NCBI RefSeq assembly: GCF_050937815.1
Contig: NZ_JACDIJ010000001.1
Coordinates: 636,242 to 700,241, forward strand
Reading direction: 5' to 3'
Length of the DNA stretch: 64,000 nt
DNA from: Treponema_C sp050937815
Lineage (GTDB): Bacteria > Spirochaetota > Spirochaetia > Treponematales > Treponemataceae
This document shows positions 26,874 through 35,208 of the stretch, in pieces. A program made the position numbers and the translations under genes. Below the pieces are notes generated by a model. It was given only the letters and a program-made list of their open reading frames with translations. It was not told the DNA's origin and did not search any database. Each line of letters begins with the position of its first letter. Position 1 is the first letter of the stretch.

Positions 26874-26891
26874 ACTATAATGTGCTATAAT
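26874..26891. promoter_or_regulatory. Divergent promoter pair between the ROK kinase gene and cutC
   Basis: Only 30 bp separate the start codons. Minus: TATAGT (26874-26879), 5 nt before the ATG. Plus: TGC-TATAAT (26883-26891), 7 nt before the ATG at 26899. No Shine-Dalgarno on either side. Confidence 0.55.
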
Positions 26892-26898
26892 CGCTTCT

Positions 26899-27672
26899 AT
26901 GTCAATCAACAAAAAAATACCTTCAAAAATACTTGAAGTATGCGCCGATTCGGCCGAAAGCGCCCTTACGGCGGAAAAAGCGGGAGCTTTGCGCATAGAA
27001 CTATGCGCCAATTTGATTATCGGCGGTACAACGCCGACAATCGGTCTTGTAGAAGAGGTAAAAAAAGCCGTTTCGATTCCCGTAAACGTGCTTATACGGC
27101 CGCGTTTCGGCGATTTTTGCTACAGCAGTACGGAACTTAAAGCGATGGTGCGCGATATAAGGCTGTGCCGCGATGCGGGAGCCGACGGTATTGTCATCGG
27201 CTGCTTAAAAACCGACGGAAGCCTTGATACCGAAGCAACCGCAAGCCTCATCGCCGCCGCCCCAAGGGGCACTCTTTCTTTAACCCTGCACCGCGCCTTC
27301 GATATGTGTAAAGATCCCTTTGACGCATACCGCAGTGCCGCAAAACTCGGTTTCGATACGATTTTAACATCGGGGCAAAGTGCAAGCTGCTATGAAGGAC
27401 GCACCCTTTTAGCGCAGTTAAACGCACAGCGAAAAGCAGGGGAACCCGTCATAATGGCAGGCGGCGGCTTAAAGCCCGAACTCATCGTTCCGCTTGCACG
27501 GGAAGCGGCGGTACGATTTTTTCATCTTTCGGGTAAAAAAATCGTACAAAGCCCCATGCAGTGGAAAAATCCGAAAGTCAGTATGTCGACAGACAGTTTC
27601 AGCGAATATGAAATATGGGCTGCCGACGAAAAGGTTATTCGAAGCGCACGAGAGCAATTCGACCTTATATAA
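26899..27672 (+). CDS. cutC: CutC family protein
   Basis: 257 residues of TIM-barrel fold matching CutC throughout: LEVCADSAESALTAEKAGA, RIELCANLIIGGTTPTIGLV, VLIRPRFGDFCYS, DGIVIGCL and LTLHRAFDMCKDP. Originally linked to copper tolerance, the family's biochemical role remains unsettled. Predicted leaderless transcript. Confidence 0.93.
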   Translation: MSINKKIPSKILEVCADSAESALTAEKAGALRIELCANLIIGGTTPTIGLVEEVKKAVSIPVNVLIRPRFGDFCYSSTELKAMVRDIRLCRDAGADGIVIGCLKTDGSLDTEATASLIAAAPRGTLSLTLHRAFDMCKDPFDAYRSAAKLGFDTILTSGQSASCYEGRTLLAQLNAQRKAGEPVIMAGGGLKPELIVPLAREAAVRFFHLSGKKIVQSPMQWKNPKVSMSTDSFSEYEIWAADEKVIRSAREQFDLI

Positions 27673-27824
27673 GGTTTGAGTTCGTATAGGGGCAACGTTT
27701 ATATACGGGCGGCTCAAAACCGACTTTTTGCCGCCCGCAGCCTTCCTTTTTTGCTTAATTGTTTATTCTCTTTTATCGATAATTAAAAAGAAGCTTTAAT
27801 TGTACACACAGGAGAATTTTTTAT

Positions 27825-30605
27825 ATGACTAAGCGTATACACGGCCTTTTTATGTGCCTTGCGGGTTCGGTATTTTGTACCGTTTTTTTAAACAGCTGCC
27901 TTACAATTCCCGATAATACCGGCGAACAAAAAAAACAAATGAACATTCAGGAACTCATCCTCGCCGGGAAAACGGAGGAAGTACGTGCTTTATTCCAGTC
28001 GCAGGCGGACATCAATATAACGGATGAAAACGGAAACACGGCTTTGCATATAGCAGCTCAAGTAAACGATGCCCAGCTTGTCACTTTTTTATTATATAAG
28101 GGTGCCGATTCGGAAATAAAAAATTATGCAGGCGATACGGCTTTACATGTTGCCGTAAAACATAAGGCCGCCGCTTCGGCGGAAGTCCTTGCCGCTCTTA
28201 ACAGCAATATTTTTGCAAAAGACGGAGAAGGAAACACTGCCTTTGATATAGGCTTAAAATACGGTTCTTTATTTTATGACGCATTGCTTACCACCCGTAC
28301 CGGAGAAATACGGGATGTACAAGGACAAACGATTATCCATTATTTAGTAAAAAGCAAAAATACAGACGCATTGAAATTCTGTATCAAAAAGGGTATTCCG
28401 CTTTCCGTTAAAGACATACACGGAATAAGCCCCCTATTGCTTGCTTATTCGCAAAAAGACCTTGAGTCGGTATATATTGCCGCTTTGCTTATTCTTGCAA
28501 ATGCAGCCCCCGAAAGAGGAAACCTTGCATATTTTGAAGACGCGGTAAAAACGCACAATCTTTCCATGCGGTTTAACGACGGCCAAAGCCCCCTGCATTT
28601 TGCCGTTATTTCAGGGGAAACGGCAATCGTGCAGTATTTAATCAAAGAAGGAAGCTCAACGGCTGCAAAGGATATTTCCGGCTCGACACCGCTGCATGAA
28701 GCGGTACGATACGGTAAAACCGAAATTGCCGCAATGCTTTTGGATGCCGGAGCCGATATAAATGCACGCGACAGTATGGGAAAAACGCCGCTTCTTATTA
28801 TCAGTCCTGACAAAAAAAGACAGGAAATATATCAATTGCTTTTACAGCGCGGCGCCGCCGCAAATGCCGTAGATGCATACGGCGACAACGCTTTACATAT
28901 AGCCACAATGACTAAAACCGAAACAGCCGTTTTGGAAGCGCTTGTCGAACGCGGCGCCGTTATCGACAGCCGCAATAAAAAAGGGCTTACCCCCTTGGCA
29001 CAGGCAGTCGAAAGAAAAAATGCCGCACACATAGCTTTTTTTGCATCCAAAAATGCCGATATACACGCCGAAGACATAAACGGGCAAACTCCTTTAAGCA
29101 GATCCCTTGAAGGCGAGTTTGATATGATAAAAACGCTTATAAACGGCACGAATATCAATTCCCGCGATTCCATCGGCAATACACCCCTTCATATTGCCGT
29201 CTTTAAAAAAGCATCTCCCGAACAAACACGATTTTTGCTGGAAAACGGTGCCGAAATAAATGCCCGTAACAGAAACGGAGACTCTCCCCTGTATATGGCG
29301 GTACAGCAAAATAACAGATTTATCGGCGAAATGCTGTTGGCACAGGGAGCGGATGTATTTTCCGCAAACACGGCAAACTATTCCCCGCTTCGCTTAGCCT
29401 TAAGCGCAGGCGGCGACGTACAGGATTGGCTTTTAACATCGGAAGTTATAAAGGCGACAGACGGCATGGGAAACACCCCCCTTCATTATGCAGCGGAATG
29501 GCATTTAAACGATGCAGCCTCCGTTATTCTTGAAAAAGGCGCTCCGATAAACAAACAAAACACAAACGGAGAAACCGCAGTATTCAGTGCCGTCAAATCG
29601 GACAACGACTCCCTTATAAAAATCTTTATAAAAAACGGTGCCGATTTGAATTTGCGCGATTATTTAGGAAATACCCCCCTTCATGCATGCGTGCGATGGG
29701 AAGCGCAAAAAGCAGCCCTTATGCTTTTAAAATCCGCCGATGTAAACGCAAAAAATCTTTCGGGAAAAACCGCTTTGCATGAAGCCGCTCACGGCGGGCG
29801 GATAAAAACGGCAAAACTGCTTTTAAATCATAAAGCCGATATAAATTCGTCCGACATAACCGGAAGAACGCCGCTTATGGATGCCGTCGTAAATGAAAAT
29901 ACTGAAATGACGGCCCTGCTTCTTCAATTGGGAGCAAGTCCTTCCATCCAGGAAATGTACGGAAGAACCGCCTATCACGATGCGGCCGAAACGGGAAATA
30001 CGGCATTGATACGTTTACTGCGTAGATCGGGCGGAAATCCGCTTGCACGCGACATTCACGGCCGTACCCCGCTCTCTTTGGTATTGCATAAAGACAAATC
30101 GGTTATAGGAGCGGTATTGGGAGATGACATAAACCTTGCCGACTCGGACGGAAACACCCCTGCCCATATTGCCGTAACGTCTTCCGTTTCAGCTGCGATG
30201 TTTACCGCCCTTATCGAAGCGGGTTTTCCGGTAGACAGGCGAAACAGAGAAGGGATTACCCCCTTACTGCTTGCGGTAAAACACGACAAACCGGATTTAG
30301 CCCGCATTGCCTTGGAAAAAGGAGCGGATCCCTTTATACGGGACAATTTATCCGAATGTGCCGTAAGTTATGCATTAAAGCATGATAATACCATATTGAA
30401 TATGATTGTACAAATTGCAGGAACAAAACGCGATATAGCCGGAGAAAACATTTTGCACTATGCCGCCCGTGAAGCCGATGCGGCAACCGTACAGCGCCTT
30501 TTGTCGATGAGTTTGGATAAAACGGTAAAAAACATTTCGGGAGAAACACCCTATGATACGGCGGTACGCTGGAAGCGAAACGATATAGCCGCCTTACTAA
30601 AATAG
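27825..30605 (+). CDS. Large ankyrin-repeat lipoprotein
   Basis: 926 residues, AGGAG before the ATG. A lipoprotein signal ends in FLNSC (Cys about 25). Almost the whole mature protein is a tandem array of more than twenty ankyrin repeats (pattern G-x-TPLHxAxxxG...LLxxGADxNxxD, for example GNTPLHIAVFKK...LLENGAEINARNRNG). Such solenoids bind proteins; being lipid-anchored, it probably acts in the envelope. No enzymatic domain is visible. It is convergent with the TrpR-like gene, 14 bp apart. Confidence 0.9.
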   Translation: MTKRIHGLFMCLAGSVFCTVFLNSCLTIPDNTGEQKKQMNIQELILAGKTEEVRALFQSQADINITDENGNTALHIAAQVNDAQLVTFLLYKGADSEIKNYAGDTALHVAVKHKAAASAEVLAALNSNIFAKDGEGNTAFDIGLKYGSLFYDALLTTRTGEIRDVQGQTIIHYLVKSKNTDALKFCIKKGIPLSVKDIHGISPLLLAYSQKDLESVYIAALLILANAAPERGNLAYFEDAVKTHNLSMRFNDGQSPLHFAVISGETAIVQYLIKEGSSTAAKDISGSTPLHEAVRYGKTEIAAMLLDAGADINARDSMGKTPLLIISPDKKRQEIYQLLLQRGAAANAVDAYGDNALHIATMTKTETAVLEALVERGAVIDSRNKKGLTPLAQAVERKNAAHIAFFASKNADIHAEDINGQTPLSRSLEGEFDMIKTLINGTNINSRDSIGNTPLHIAVFKKASPEQTRFLLENGAEINARNRNGDSPLYMAVQQNNRFIGEMLLAQGADVFSANTANYSPLRLALSAGGDVQDWLLTSEVIKATDGMGNTPLHYAAEWHLNDAASVILEKGAPINKQNTNGETAVFSAVKSDNDSLIKIFIKNGADLNLRDYLGNTPLHACVRWEAQKAALMLLKSADVNAKNLSGKTALHEAAHGGRIKTAKLLLNHKADINSSDITGRTPLMDAVVNENTEMTALLLQLGASPSIQEMYGRTAYHDAAETGNTALIRLLRRSGGNPLARDIHGRTPLSLVLHKDKSVIGAVLGDDINLADSDGNTPAHIAVTSSVSAAMFTALIEAGFPVDRRNREGITPLLLAVKHDKPDLARIALEKGADPFIRDNLSECAVSYALKHDNTILNMIVQIAGTKRDIAGENILHYAAREADAATVQRLLSMSLDKTVKNISGETPYDTAVRWKRNDIAALLK

Positions 30606-30619
30606 GCAGAGCCTGTATT

Positions 30620-30940
30620 TTAAGAGCCGGAGCGCAGTTCATCCAAAACCTTTTTGAACGCGCTGTCCGGCTTTTTTAATTCTTTTGCACCGCGCGTAAT
30701 TTTACATAGACTCATTTTAAACATACGGGCAATTTCTCTTTGAGTAGTGCCCTTATCGATTTCTCGCACCAAAAGCCAGCGCTTTGCCAAATCTTCCCGC
30801 TCGGCACCGGTAAACAAACAGCCGAAAAAGTCGGCAATATCTTCAGGATTGCTCATGCCGGCGATAATCGCATACAGTTCATTCAAGCCCTCATAAAAAT
30901 CACGCTCGGATACCGCGTCTTTTTTCTCTTTGTTTTCCAT
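30620..30940 (-). CDS. TrpR/YerC-family transcriptional regulator
   Basis: Start placed at 30940 (MENKEKKD), because TATAAT ends 7 nt upstream and the longer frame would span the opposite gene's promoter. 106 residues. The core EDIADFFGCLFTGAEREDLAKRWLLVREIDKGTTQREIARMFKMSLCKITRGAKEL matches the Trp-repressor fold with its HTH (TQREIARMFKMSLCKITRG). Ligand and operator are unknown; it could be a tryptophan-responsive repressor or a YerC-type paralogue. Confidence 0.82.
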   Translation of the reverse strand: MENKEKKDAVSERDFYEGLNELYAIIAGMSNPEDIADFFGCLFTGAEREDLAKRWLLVREIDKGTTQREIARMFKMSLCKITRGAKELKKPDSAFKKVLDELRSGS

Positions 30941-30947
30941 AACAGTC

Positions 30948-30983
30948 ATTATACTTGCAATCACAAAAAAAAGACAGTATATT
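30948..30983. promoter_or_regulatory. Divergent, predicted leaderless promoters (trpR-like and small ORF)
   Basis: Plus: TTGCAA (30955-30960), 17 bp, TATATT (30978-30983), then 6 nt to the ATG at 30990. Minus: TATAAT (30948-30953), 7 nt to the ATG at 30940. Start codons are 49 bp apart and neither has a ribosome site. Confidence 0.6.
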
Positions 30984-30989
30984 CTATAT

Positions 30990-31250
30990 ATGAGTGAAAC
31001 AACGGAATGGGAAGGCATTGCATACAAACAGGTTTTTGACGAAGAAACGCTGGGACTTGAACGGCGCAAAGCGTACGACAGGGATTTATCGATACAAGAA
31101 TTGGAAAACACCTTACAATCTCTTTATGTGAGTGAAGGCAATAATTACACGGGACGCGGGCCGGTCGGCGACATTGTTATGGCAGCCACCATTGCCGCAT
31201 ATGAACAGTTCATAGAAGAATGGAAAAAAGATTCCCGCCCGCAGCGGTAA
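30990..31250 (+). CDS. Small acidic protein of unknown function
   Basis: 86 residues from the ATG at 30990 (MSETTEWEG). The sequence looks structured, with helices (DLSIQELENTLQSLYVSEGN) and a conserved-looking GRGPVGDIVMAATIAAYEQFI. I do not recognise it. A near-consensus promoter places the transcript start at the ATG. Divergent from the TrpR-like gene. Confidence 0.65.
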   Translation: MSETTEWEGIAYKQVFDEETLGLERRKAYDRDLSIQELENTLQSLYVSEGNNYTGRGPVGDIVMAATIAAYEQFIEEWKKDSRPQR

Positions 31251-31322
31251 ACGGTGCCGAGGCGGCCTTCCCGAAGCCGAAATTGCAAAGCTGTAAAAAC
31301 CACGGAACAAGACCGAAGGCTC

Positions 31323-32150
31323 TTAGCCGAACAATCTGCGGGCATTTTGCAGTACCGCGGCGGCCAATTCTTCGGTAGACAAGCCGCGGATATTCGCAAC
31401 AAAGCGGTAAGTGTGTTCAATGAGCAACGGGGTGTTCGGTTTTCCGCGGAAGGGAACGGGGGCCAAATAGGGGGCGTCGGTTTCCAAAAGCAGGCGGTCG
31501 GCGGGAATAAAGCGCACCAGTTTTTCGGTTTCGCTTATTTGTGTTTTTTTTGCGTATGTTACCGAACCTGAAAGCGATATGTACCAGCCCTCGTCCAAAA
31601 AAGCGCGCGCTTCTTCCGCACCGTAAGAATAACAGTGCAGCACGCCTTTTTTTTCGCCCGCGTTTTTAATGCCCGCAAGGGTTTGCTCAAAGGCGTCGCG
31701 CGAATGAACGATAAGGGGAAGCTCCAATTCCCGCGCCAGCTCAAGCTGCATATCGAACAGTTCGCGCTCCCCTTCTTCGTCGGCATCGTCGGTATTCCAG
31801 TGGCGGTCAAAGCCGCATTCGCCGATTGCACACAGGCGCTTTTCATCGCATAATTCAATTTGCTCGCGCAAAACGTCCATATGCAAAAAGCGGTCGGCAA
31901 TCGCGTCTTTATCCGGCCAAATACCCGCGCCGAAACGCAGCATTGAAGCCGCCCTCTCTTTAAGCGATGAATCCTGAACGGAAGCGGTTATGCCGTTTAC
32001 AAAATCGATACGCTCTTTTAAATCGTTCGAGCGGGTACCCGAATCCAAAACAAAGGGTACTTTTTTATCGGCAAGCTCACGTATAACCGAGGCGGCGTCT
32101 ATACCGCGCCCGGCAAGATAGGTTAAATGGCAGTGGGTATCGGTAAACAT
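31323..32150 (-). CDS. tatD: TatD-family metal-dependent hydrolase
   Basis: 275 residues. Metal ligands typical of TatD DNases are present: DTHCHL at the N-terminus, GECGFDRHW, PLIVHSRDAFEQTL, LHCYS and LLETDAPYLAPVPFRGKPN. Such enzymes act as 3'-5' exonucleases in repair or protein quality control. Starts 16 bp after the rhodanese stop without a ribosome site, so translation is likely coupled. Confidence 0.92.
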   Translation of the reverse strand: MFTDTHCHLTYLAGRGIDAASVIRELADKKVPFVLDSGTRSNDLKERIDFVNGITASVQDSSLKERAASMLRFGAGIWPDKDAIADRFLHMDVLREQIELCDEKRLCAIGECGFDRHWNTDDADEEGERELFDMQLELARELELPLIVHSRDAFEQTLAGIKNAGEKKGVLHCYSYGAEEARAFLDEGWYISLSGSVTYAKKTQISETEKLVRFIPADRLLLETDAPYLAPVPFRGKPNTPLLIEHTYRFVANIRGLSTEELAAAVLQNARRLFG

Positions 32151-32166
32151 CGGTTCGGGGGCGGCC

Positions 32167-32586
32167 TTATTTTACCACTTCATAGGGCCAGCTTATAATA
32201 CCGCCGAAATCGTAAATTGCCGTATAGCCTAAGGCTGCAAGTTTTCCCGCAGCATTGCGGCTTCTGGCCCCCGAACGGCAGTATACGAGGATTTCGGCGT
32301 TTAAGTCGGGAAGCTGAGCCGGACGGCTTGAACCGATAGTTTCGTTGGGAATTACAATAGCACCCGGAATGTGCCCCGAATCGTATTCGGCCTGTGTGCG
32401 CACATCAACGATGATTACGCCGCCCTTATCCATACGGGCCTTTGCTTCCTGAGCGGAAATTGTAGAAAAGCTATTCTTTTGCATATGTTTCTCCTTAGTA
32501 CCTGCGGCTCCCAAACAGGAAGCGCATACAATCAAAGCGGCATAGACAGCAATTTTTTTTACCGCTTTTACAGCTTGTTTTTTCAT
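32167..32586 (-). CDS. Exported rhodanese-like lipoprotein
   Basis: Start at 32586 (MKKQAVKAVKK), preceded by GAGG; a much longer frame overlaps the epimerase. The 139-residue product has a lipoprotein signal (LIVCASC) and one rhodanese domain with the active-site loop VYCRSGARSRNAA, so the catalytic Cys is present. It would transfer or relay sulfane sulfur outside the cytoplasm. Middle gene of epimerase-rhodanese-tatD. Confidence 0.87.
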   Translation of the reverse strand: MKKQAVKAVKKIAVYAALIVCASCLGAAGTKEKHMQKNSFSTISAQEAKARMDKGGVIIVDVRTQAEYDSGHIPGAIVIPNETIGSSRPAQLPDLNAEILVYCRSGARSRNAAGKLAALGYTAIYDFGGIISWPYEVVK

Positions 32587-32617
32587 ACATACCTCTTTAT
32601 AAATCGTTATTTTTCCG

Positions 32618-33859
32618 TTACCGCTTATTTTCCGCAGCGGCAATTTTTTCCAAAAGTGTAATGCCTTCAATATACATACGCGGAATATGAAAGGGACCCT
32701 TATACATATTTCCCTTAAGCGCTGTAGAAAGGGTTCCGTCGCGGTGAAAATAGCCGTAACATTCGCCGTATTTTTTATCGGGAAAGCGCTCGTGAAAATA
32801 GTTGTGCGCAAGGCTAAAGCGCGTTTGATATTTTTTTTGTCCCGTCAGGTAATAGGCATACAGCGAAGCGATAACCGCTTCGTTTTGCGGCCACCAGAAT
32901 TTCATATCCTGCCAATATTCGCTGAGGCTTTTATTTTCGATGTCGCGGAAATATATAATACCGCCGTACTTTTTATCCCAGCCGCGCTGCCACATCCAAT
33001 CGAACATATCGAGGCCCAACTTTTGTAAGTCTTTATCGCCGCGCTCAATCCCCTCTTTCATTATAAACCACGAGCCTTCTATAGCGTGCCCCGGATTTAA
33101 AAGACGGCCTTCAAAATGCTCATACTGAACCGAACCGTCCGGAGCGCACTGTTCGAGCACCGCCTTTAATTCGGGCTTTATAAAATACGTTTTGATTTCG
33201 TCTAAAAGAGTGTCGATGTACCGGTTGCAAAAATCTTCGCCTTCCATATTGAATTGACGCAAAGATGCACGCAATTCGGAAACGGTATTCAATAAAATCA
33301 TCGGAACGCCGAAACCGCGCGCGGGGGCGTTTTTTTCATCGAATTTCGGAATAAGCAGACCGGGTGTTGAGCGTATTTCGTCGATTTTTTTAAGCAGATT
33401 GAAGGCTTTTTGTACGTAAGATGCTTGACCCGACGAGCGGCCGTAAGAGGCAAAACCGACTACCGCAAAGGTTTCGCTGAAAAAATAGCGCAGGCGTTTT
33501 ATAACCGGCTTTCCGTCCCCGGTAAGGCGAAAATACATTCTTCCGTCGGCCTTATCGGTGCAGTGCTTTTCTATAAAGTCCGCCAAAGAGCGGCAGGCAT
33601 CCAAGTATTCGGGGTGTTCTTCTCCGTAAGAGGCGGCCTTCATATAGGCGTGTGCGAAGGTCCACAAAGCGCGGCCCTGAAACCACACCGATTTATCGCT
33701 TTCCAAAAGGCTTCCGTCCCTGTCCAAGCCCGTGTATATTCCGCCGTGAACGGAATCCATACCGAACTGTAACCAAAAAGGCAGCACCGAGCCGGTAAGA
33801 TTTTTCTTATAAAACGAAAGCAGTTTTTTTGCATTGAATTCTTTTGTTGCCGTATGCAT
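32618..33859 (-). CDS. N-acylglucosamine 2-epimerase family protein
   Basis: Start at 33859 (MHTATKEFNAKK); the longer frame extends into promoter and repeats. 413 residues of (alpha/alpha)6-barrel AGE fold: FWLQFGMDSVHGGIYTGLDRDGS, KSVWFQGRALWTFAHAY, NPGHAIEGSWF and FWWPQNEAVIASLYAY, with the two conserved active-site histidines in context. The family includes GlcNAc/ManNAc and cellobiose epimerases; the FWLQFGxD and WWPQxE motifs leave both open. TTGACA (33893-33898) and TATACC (33872-33877) are separated by only 15 bp and lie very close to the ATG. Confidence 0.85.
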   Translation of the reverse strand: MHTATKEFNAKKLLSFYKKNLTGSVLPFWLQFGMDSVHGGIYTGLDRDGSLLESDKSVWFQGRALWTFAHAYMKAASYGEEHPEYLDACRSLADFIEKHCTDKADGRMYFRLTGDGKPVIKRLRYFFSETFAVVGFASYGRSSGQASYVQKAFNLLKKIDEIRSTPGLLIPKFDEKNAPARGFGVPMILLNTVSELRASLRQFNMEGEDFCNRYIDTLLDEIKTYFIKPELKAVLEQCAPDGSVQYEHFEGRLLNPGHAIEGSWFIMKEGIERGDKDLQKLGLDMFDWMWQRGWDKKYGGIIYFRDIENKSLSEYWQDMKFWWPQNEAVIASLYAYYLTGQKKYQTRFSLAHNYFHERFPDKKYGECYGYFHRDGTLSTALKGNMYKGPFHIPRMYIEGITLLEKIAAAENKR

Positions 33860-33928
33860 ATCGGCTTCTACGGTATAACAAGCATTCGGCTTTGTCAAGA
33901 CAGGGCGTTTGCATAAAGGAACCGCGCC

Positions 33929-34020
33929 TTCCCCGTTCGGGGAACGATGTCTTCCCTGTACGGGGAACAGGTGCTTCACCGAGCGGGGAATGGGCTCTTC
34001 ACCGAGCGGGGAGTACAGCC
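33929..34020. repeat. Four tandem imperfect 23-bp repeats
   Basis: Units at 33929, 33952, 33975 and 33998 follow TTC(C/A)C(C/T)G..CGGGGA and are exactly 23 bp each; the last two differ only at the 3' end. The first two contain short palindromes (CCCCGTTCGGGG). They abut the gene fragment at 34022 and fill the gap upstream of the epimerase. Confidence 0.85.
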
Positions 34021-34021
34021 C

Positions 34022-34156
34022 TTAAGCTTTGGCGGTGCAAGGCAGTTTATAGACAATTTCGCGTAATTCTTTAAGCGTTTTATTGCCGGTGCTGAACTTG
34101 GTGCGTATTATTACCGTAACTTTTCCTGCCGGTACCGCCGCGGGTACGCGGGCGAT
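34022..34156 (-). pseudogene. Detached 3' end of a DUF4469-type gene (direct repeat copy 1)
   Basis: These 135 bp are nearly identical to 35209-35343 and encode the last 45 or so residues of the DUF4469-like C-terminus (IARVPAAVP...YKLPCTAKA, then stop). There is no 5' part: the sequence changes abruptly at 34157 into the rpn promoter region. Together with copy 2 it brackets rpn in direct orientation. Confidence 0.8.
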
Positions 34157-34229
34157 AAGCGGATGTCCGGCAAAACTATACAATTCCCCGTTTTCGTGTT
34201 ACACTGTGAATGAAGGGGGTGATGGAAGA

Positions 34230-35096
34230 ATGTCTAAACACAAACGCAGCTACAAAGATTCTGTCTTTGTCGATTTGTTCGCAGAAGACGAAAAAGCAAA
34301 AGAAAACTTTTTATCGCTTTATAACGCCTTGCACGGCACAAACCTGCAAATGTCCTGTCCCGTAGAAAACATAAGGCTTGATAACGTAATGTATATGAAC
34401 ATTATAAACGATGTTTCCTGCCTTGTGGACGGTAAAATCATAGTGTTGGCTGAACACCAGTCTACCATAAACGAAAACATGCCTTTGCGCTTTTTGCAGT
34501 ATATCGCTCGGCTCTACGAAAAACTGCAAGCACCGACAGACAGGTATCTGAGAAAGCTGTCAAAAATACCCGCGCCCGAATTCTATGTTTTCTATAATGG
34601 TGTAGAAGATTATCCTGAAACCGCAATTCTAAAACTCTCCGATGCTTTTATAACGAAATCCGCACCCGCACCCTTGGAGTTGACGGTGCAGGTTTTAAAC
34701 ATCAATACAGCTAAAGCACATAAAGTTTTAGCCGCGTGCAAAGCGCTTGAAGAATACAGCCTCTTTGTAGAAGAGGTCCGAAAGCAAATGCAGCTCGACA
34801 GCGAAAACGGCTTTACCAATGCGGTAAAAATATGCATAGACAAAGACATCTTAAAAGACTACTTACAGAGAAAATCACGGGAGGTAATAAACATGTTAAT
34901 AGCTGAATACGACTATGATACCGACATAGCGGTACAACGGCAAGAAAGCCTGATGATCGGCATACAACAAGGCATGGAAAGAGGCTCTTACCAAACAAAA
35001 CTTGAAACGGCAAAGATATTAAAACAGCTCGGCGATTCTACTGCAAAAATAGTGCAAGCCACGGGCTTAAGCAAAGAAGAAATCGAGGCTTTATAA
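34230..35096 (+). CDS. rpn: Rpn-family PD-(D/E)XK nuclease, RpnL (antiphage toxin type)
   Basis: Start at 34230 (MSKHKRSYKDSVF), with AGGGGG and GGAAG just upstream; the longer frame reads through the repeat. 288 residues. The nuclease core shows DVSCLVDGKIIVLAEHQST (D...ExQ active site) preceded by LFAED and followed by LRFLQYIARLYEKL. The C-terminal helical part (DIAVQRQESLMIGIQQGMERG...AKIVQATGLSKEEIEAL) is the variable RpnS region. Published work on Rpn proteins describes them as genes-within-genes: the full-length nuclease is toxic and combats phage, while a separately translated C-terminal domain blocks it. The in-frame internal start seen here fits that. Formerly annotated as putative transposases. 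Confidence 0.9.
   Translation: MSKHKRSYKDSVFVDLFAEDEKAKENFLSLYNALHGTNLQMSCPVENIRLDNVMYMNIINDVSCLVDGKIIVLAEHQSTINENMPLRFLQYIARLYEKLQAPTDRYLRKLSKIPAPEFYVFYNGVEDYPETAILKLSDAFITKSAPAPLELTVQVLNINTAKAHKVLAACKALEEYSLFVEEVRKQMQLDSENGFTNAVKICIDKDILKDYLQRKSREVINMLIAEYDYDTDIAVQRQESLMIGIQQGMERGSYQTKLETAKILKQLGDSTAKIVQATGLSKEEIEAL
34893..35096 (+). CDS. RpnS, internally initiated C-terminal antitoxin of rpn
   Basis: Inside rpn, CGGGAGG (34878-34884) lies 8 nt before an in-frame ATG at 34893 (codon 222), a better ribosome site than most full genes here have. The product would be 67 residues (MLIAEYDYDTDIAVQ...EEIEAL). The boundary coincides with the change from nuclease domain to variable helical tail, as expected for RpnS. 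Confidence 0.7.
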   Translation: MLIAEYDYDTDIAVQRQESLMIGIQQGMERGSYQTKLETAKILKQLGDSTAKIVQATGLSKEEIEAL

Positions 35097-35103
35097 GAAT
35101 AAA

Positions 35104-35175
35104 CATGTTAATAGCCGAATATGATTGCGACACCGATATAGCCGTACAGCGTACTTTGCAGACAAAGCCTCTTTG
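35104..35175 (+). pseudogene. Truncated second RpnS cassette
   Basis: Eight bases after the rpn stop, ATGTTAATAGCCGAATATGA starts a near-copy of the RpnS N-terminus (MLIAEYDCDTDIAVQR) that ends after 23 codons in the arm of a perfect hairpin. It looks like the remnant of a tandem RpnS unit. Confidence 0.7.
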
Positions 35176-35198
35176 ATACGGTGAGCAAAGAGGCTTTG
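35163..35198 (+). terminator. Hairpin after rpn
   Basis: Perfect 13-bp arms CAAAGCCTCTTTG (35163-35175) and CAAAGAGGCTTTG (35186-35198). No long T-run follows, so termination is uncertain. Confidence 0.5.
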
Positions 35199-35208
35199 AT
35201 AGTGAATG

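Noticed and set aside
33929..34020. CRISPR array
   Set aside because: Only four contiguous 23-bp units without spacers, and no cas genes in the window.
34083..34229. N-terminal extension of the rpn frame
   Set aside because: The extra 49 codons read antisense to the DUF4469 fragment and through the promoter region; the ATG at 34230 has a ribosome site and begins the family homology.
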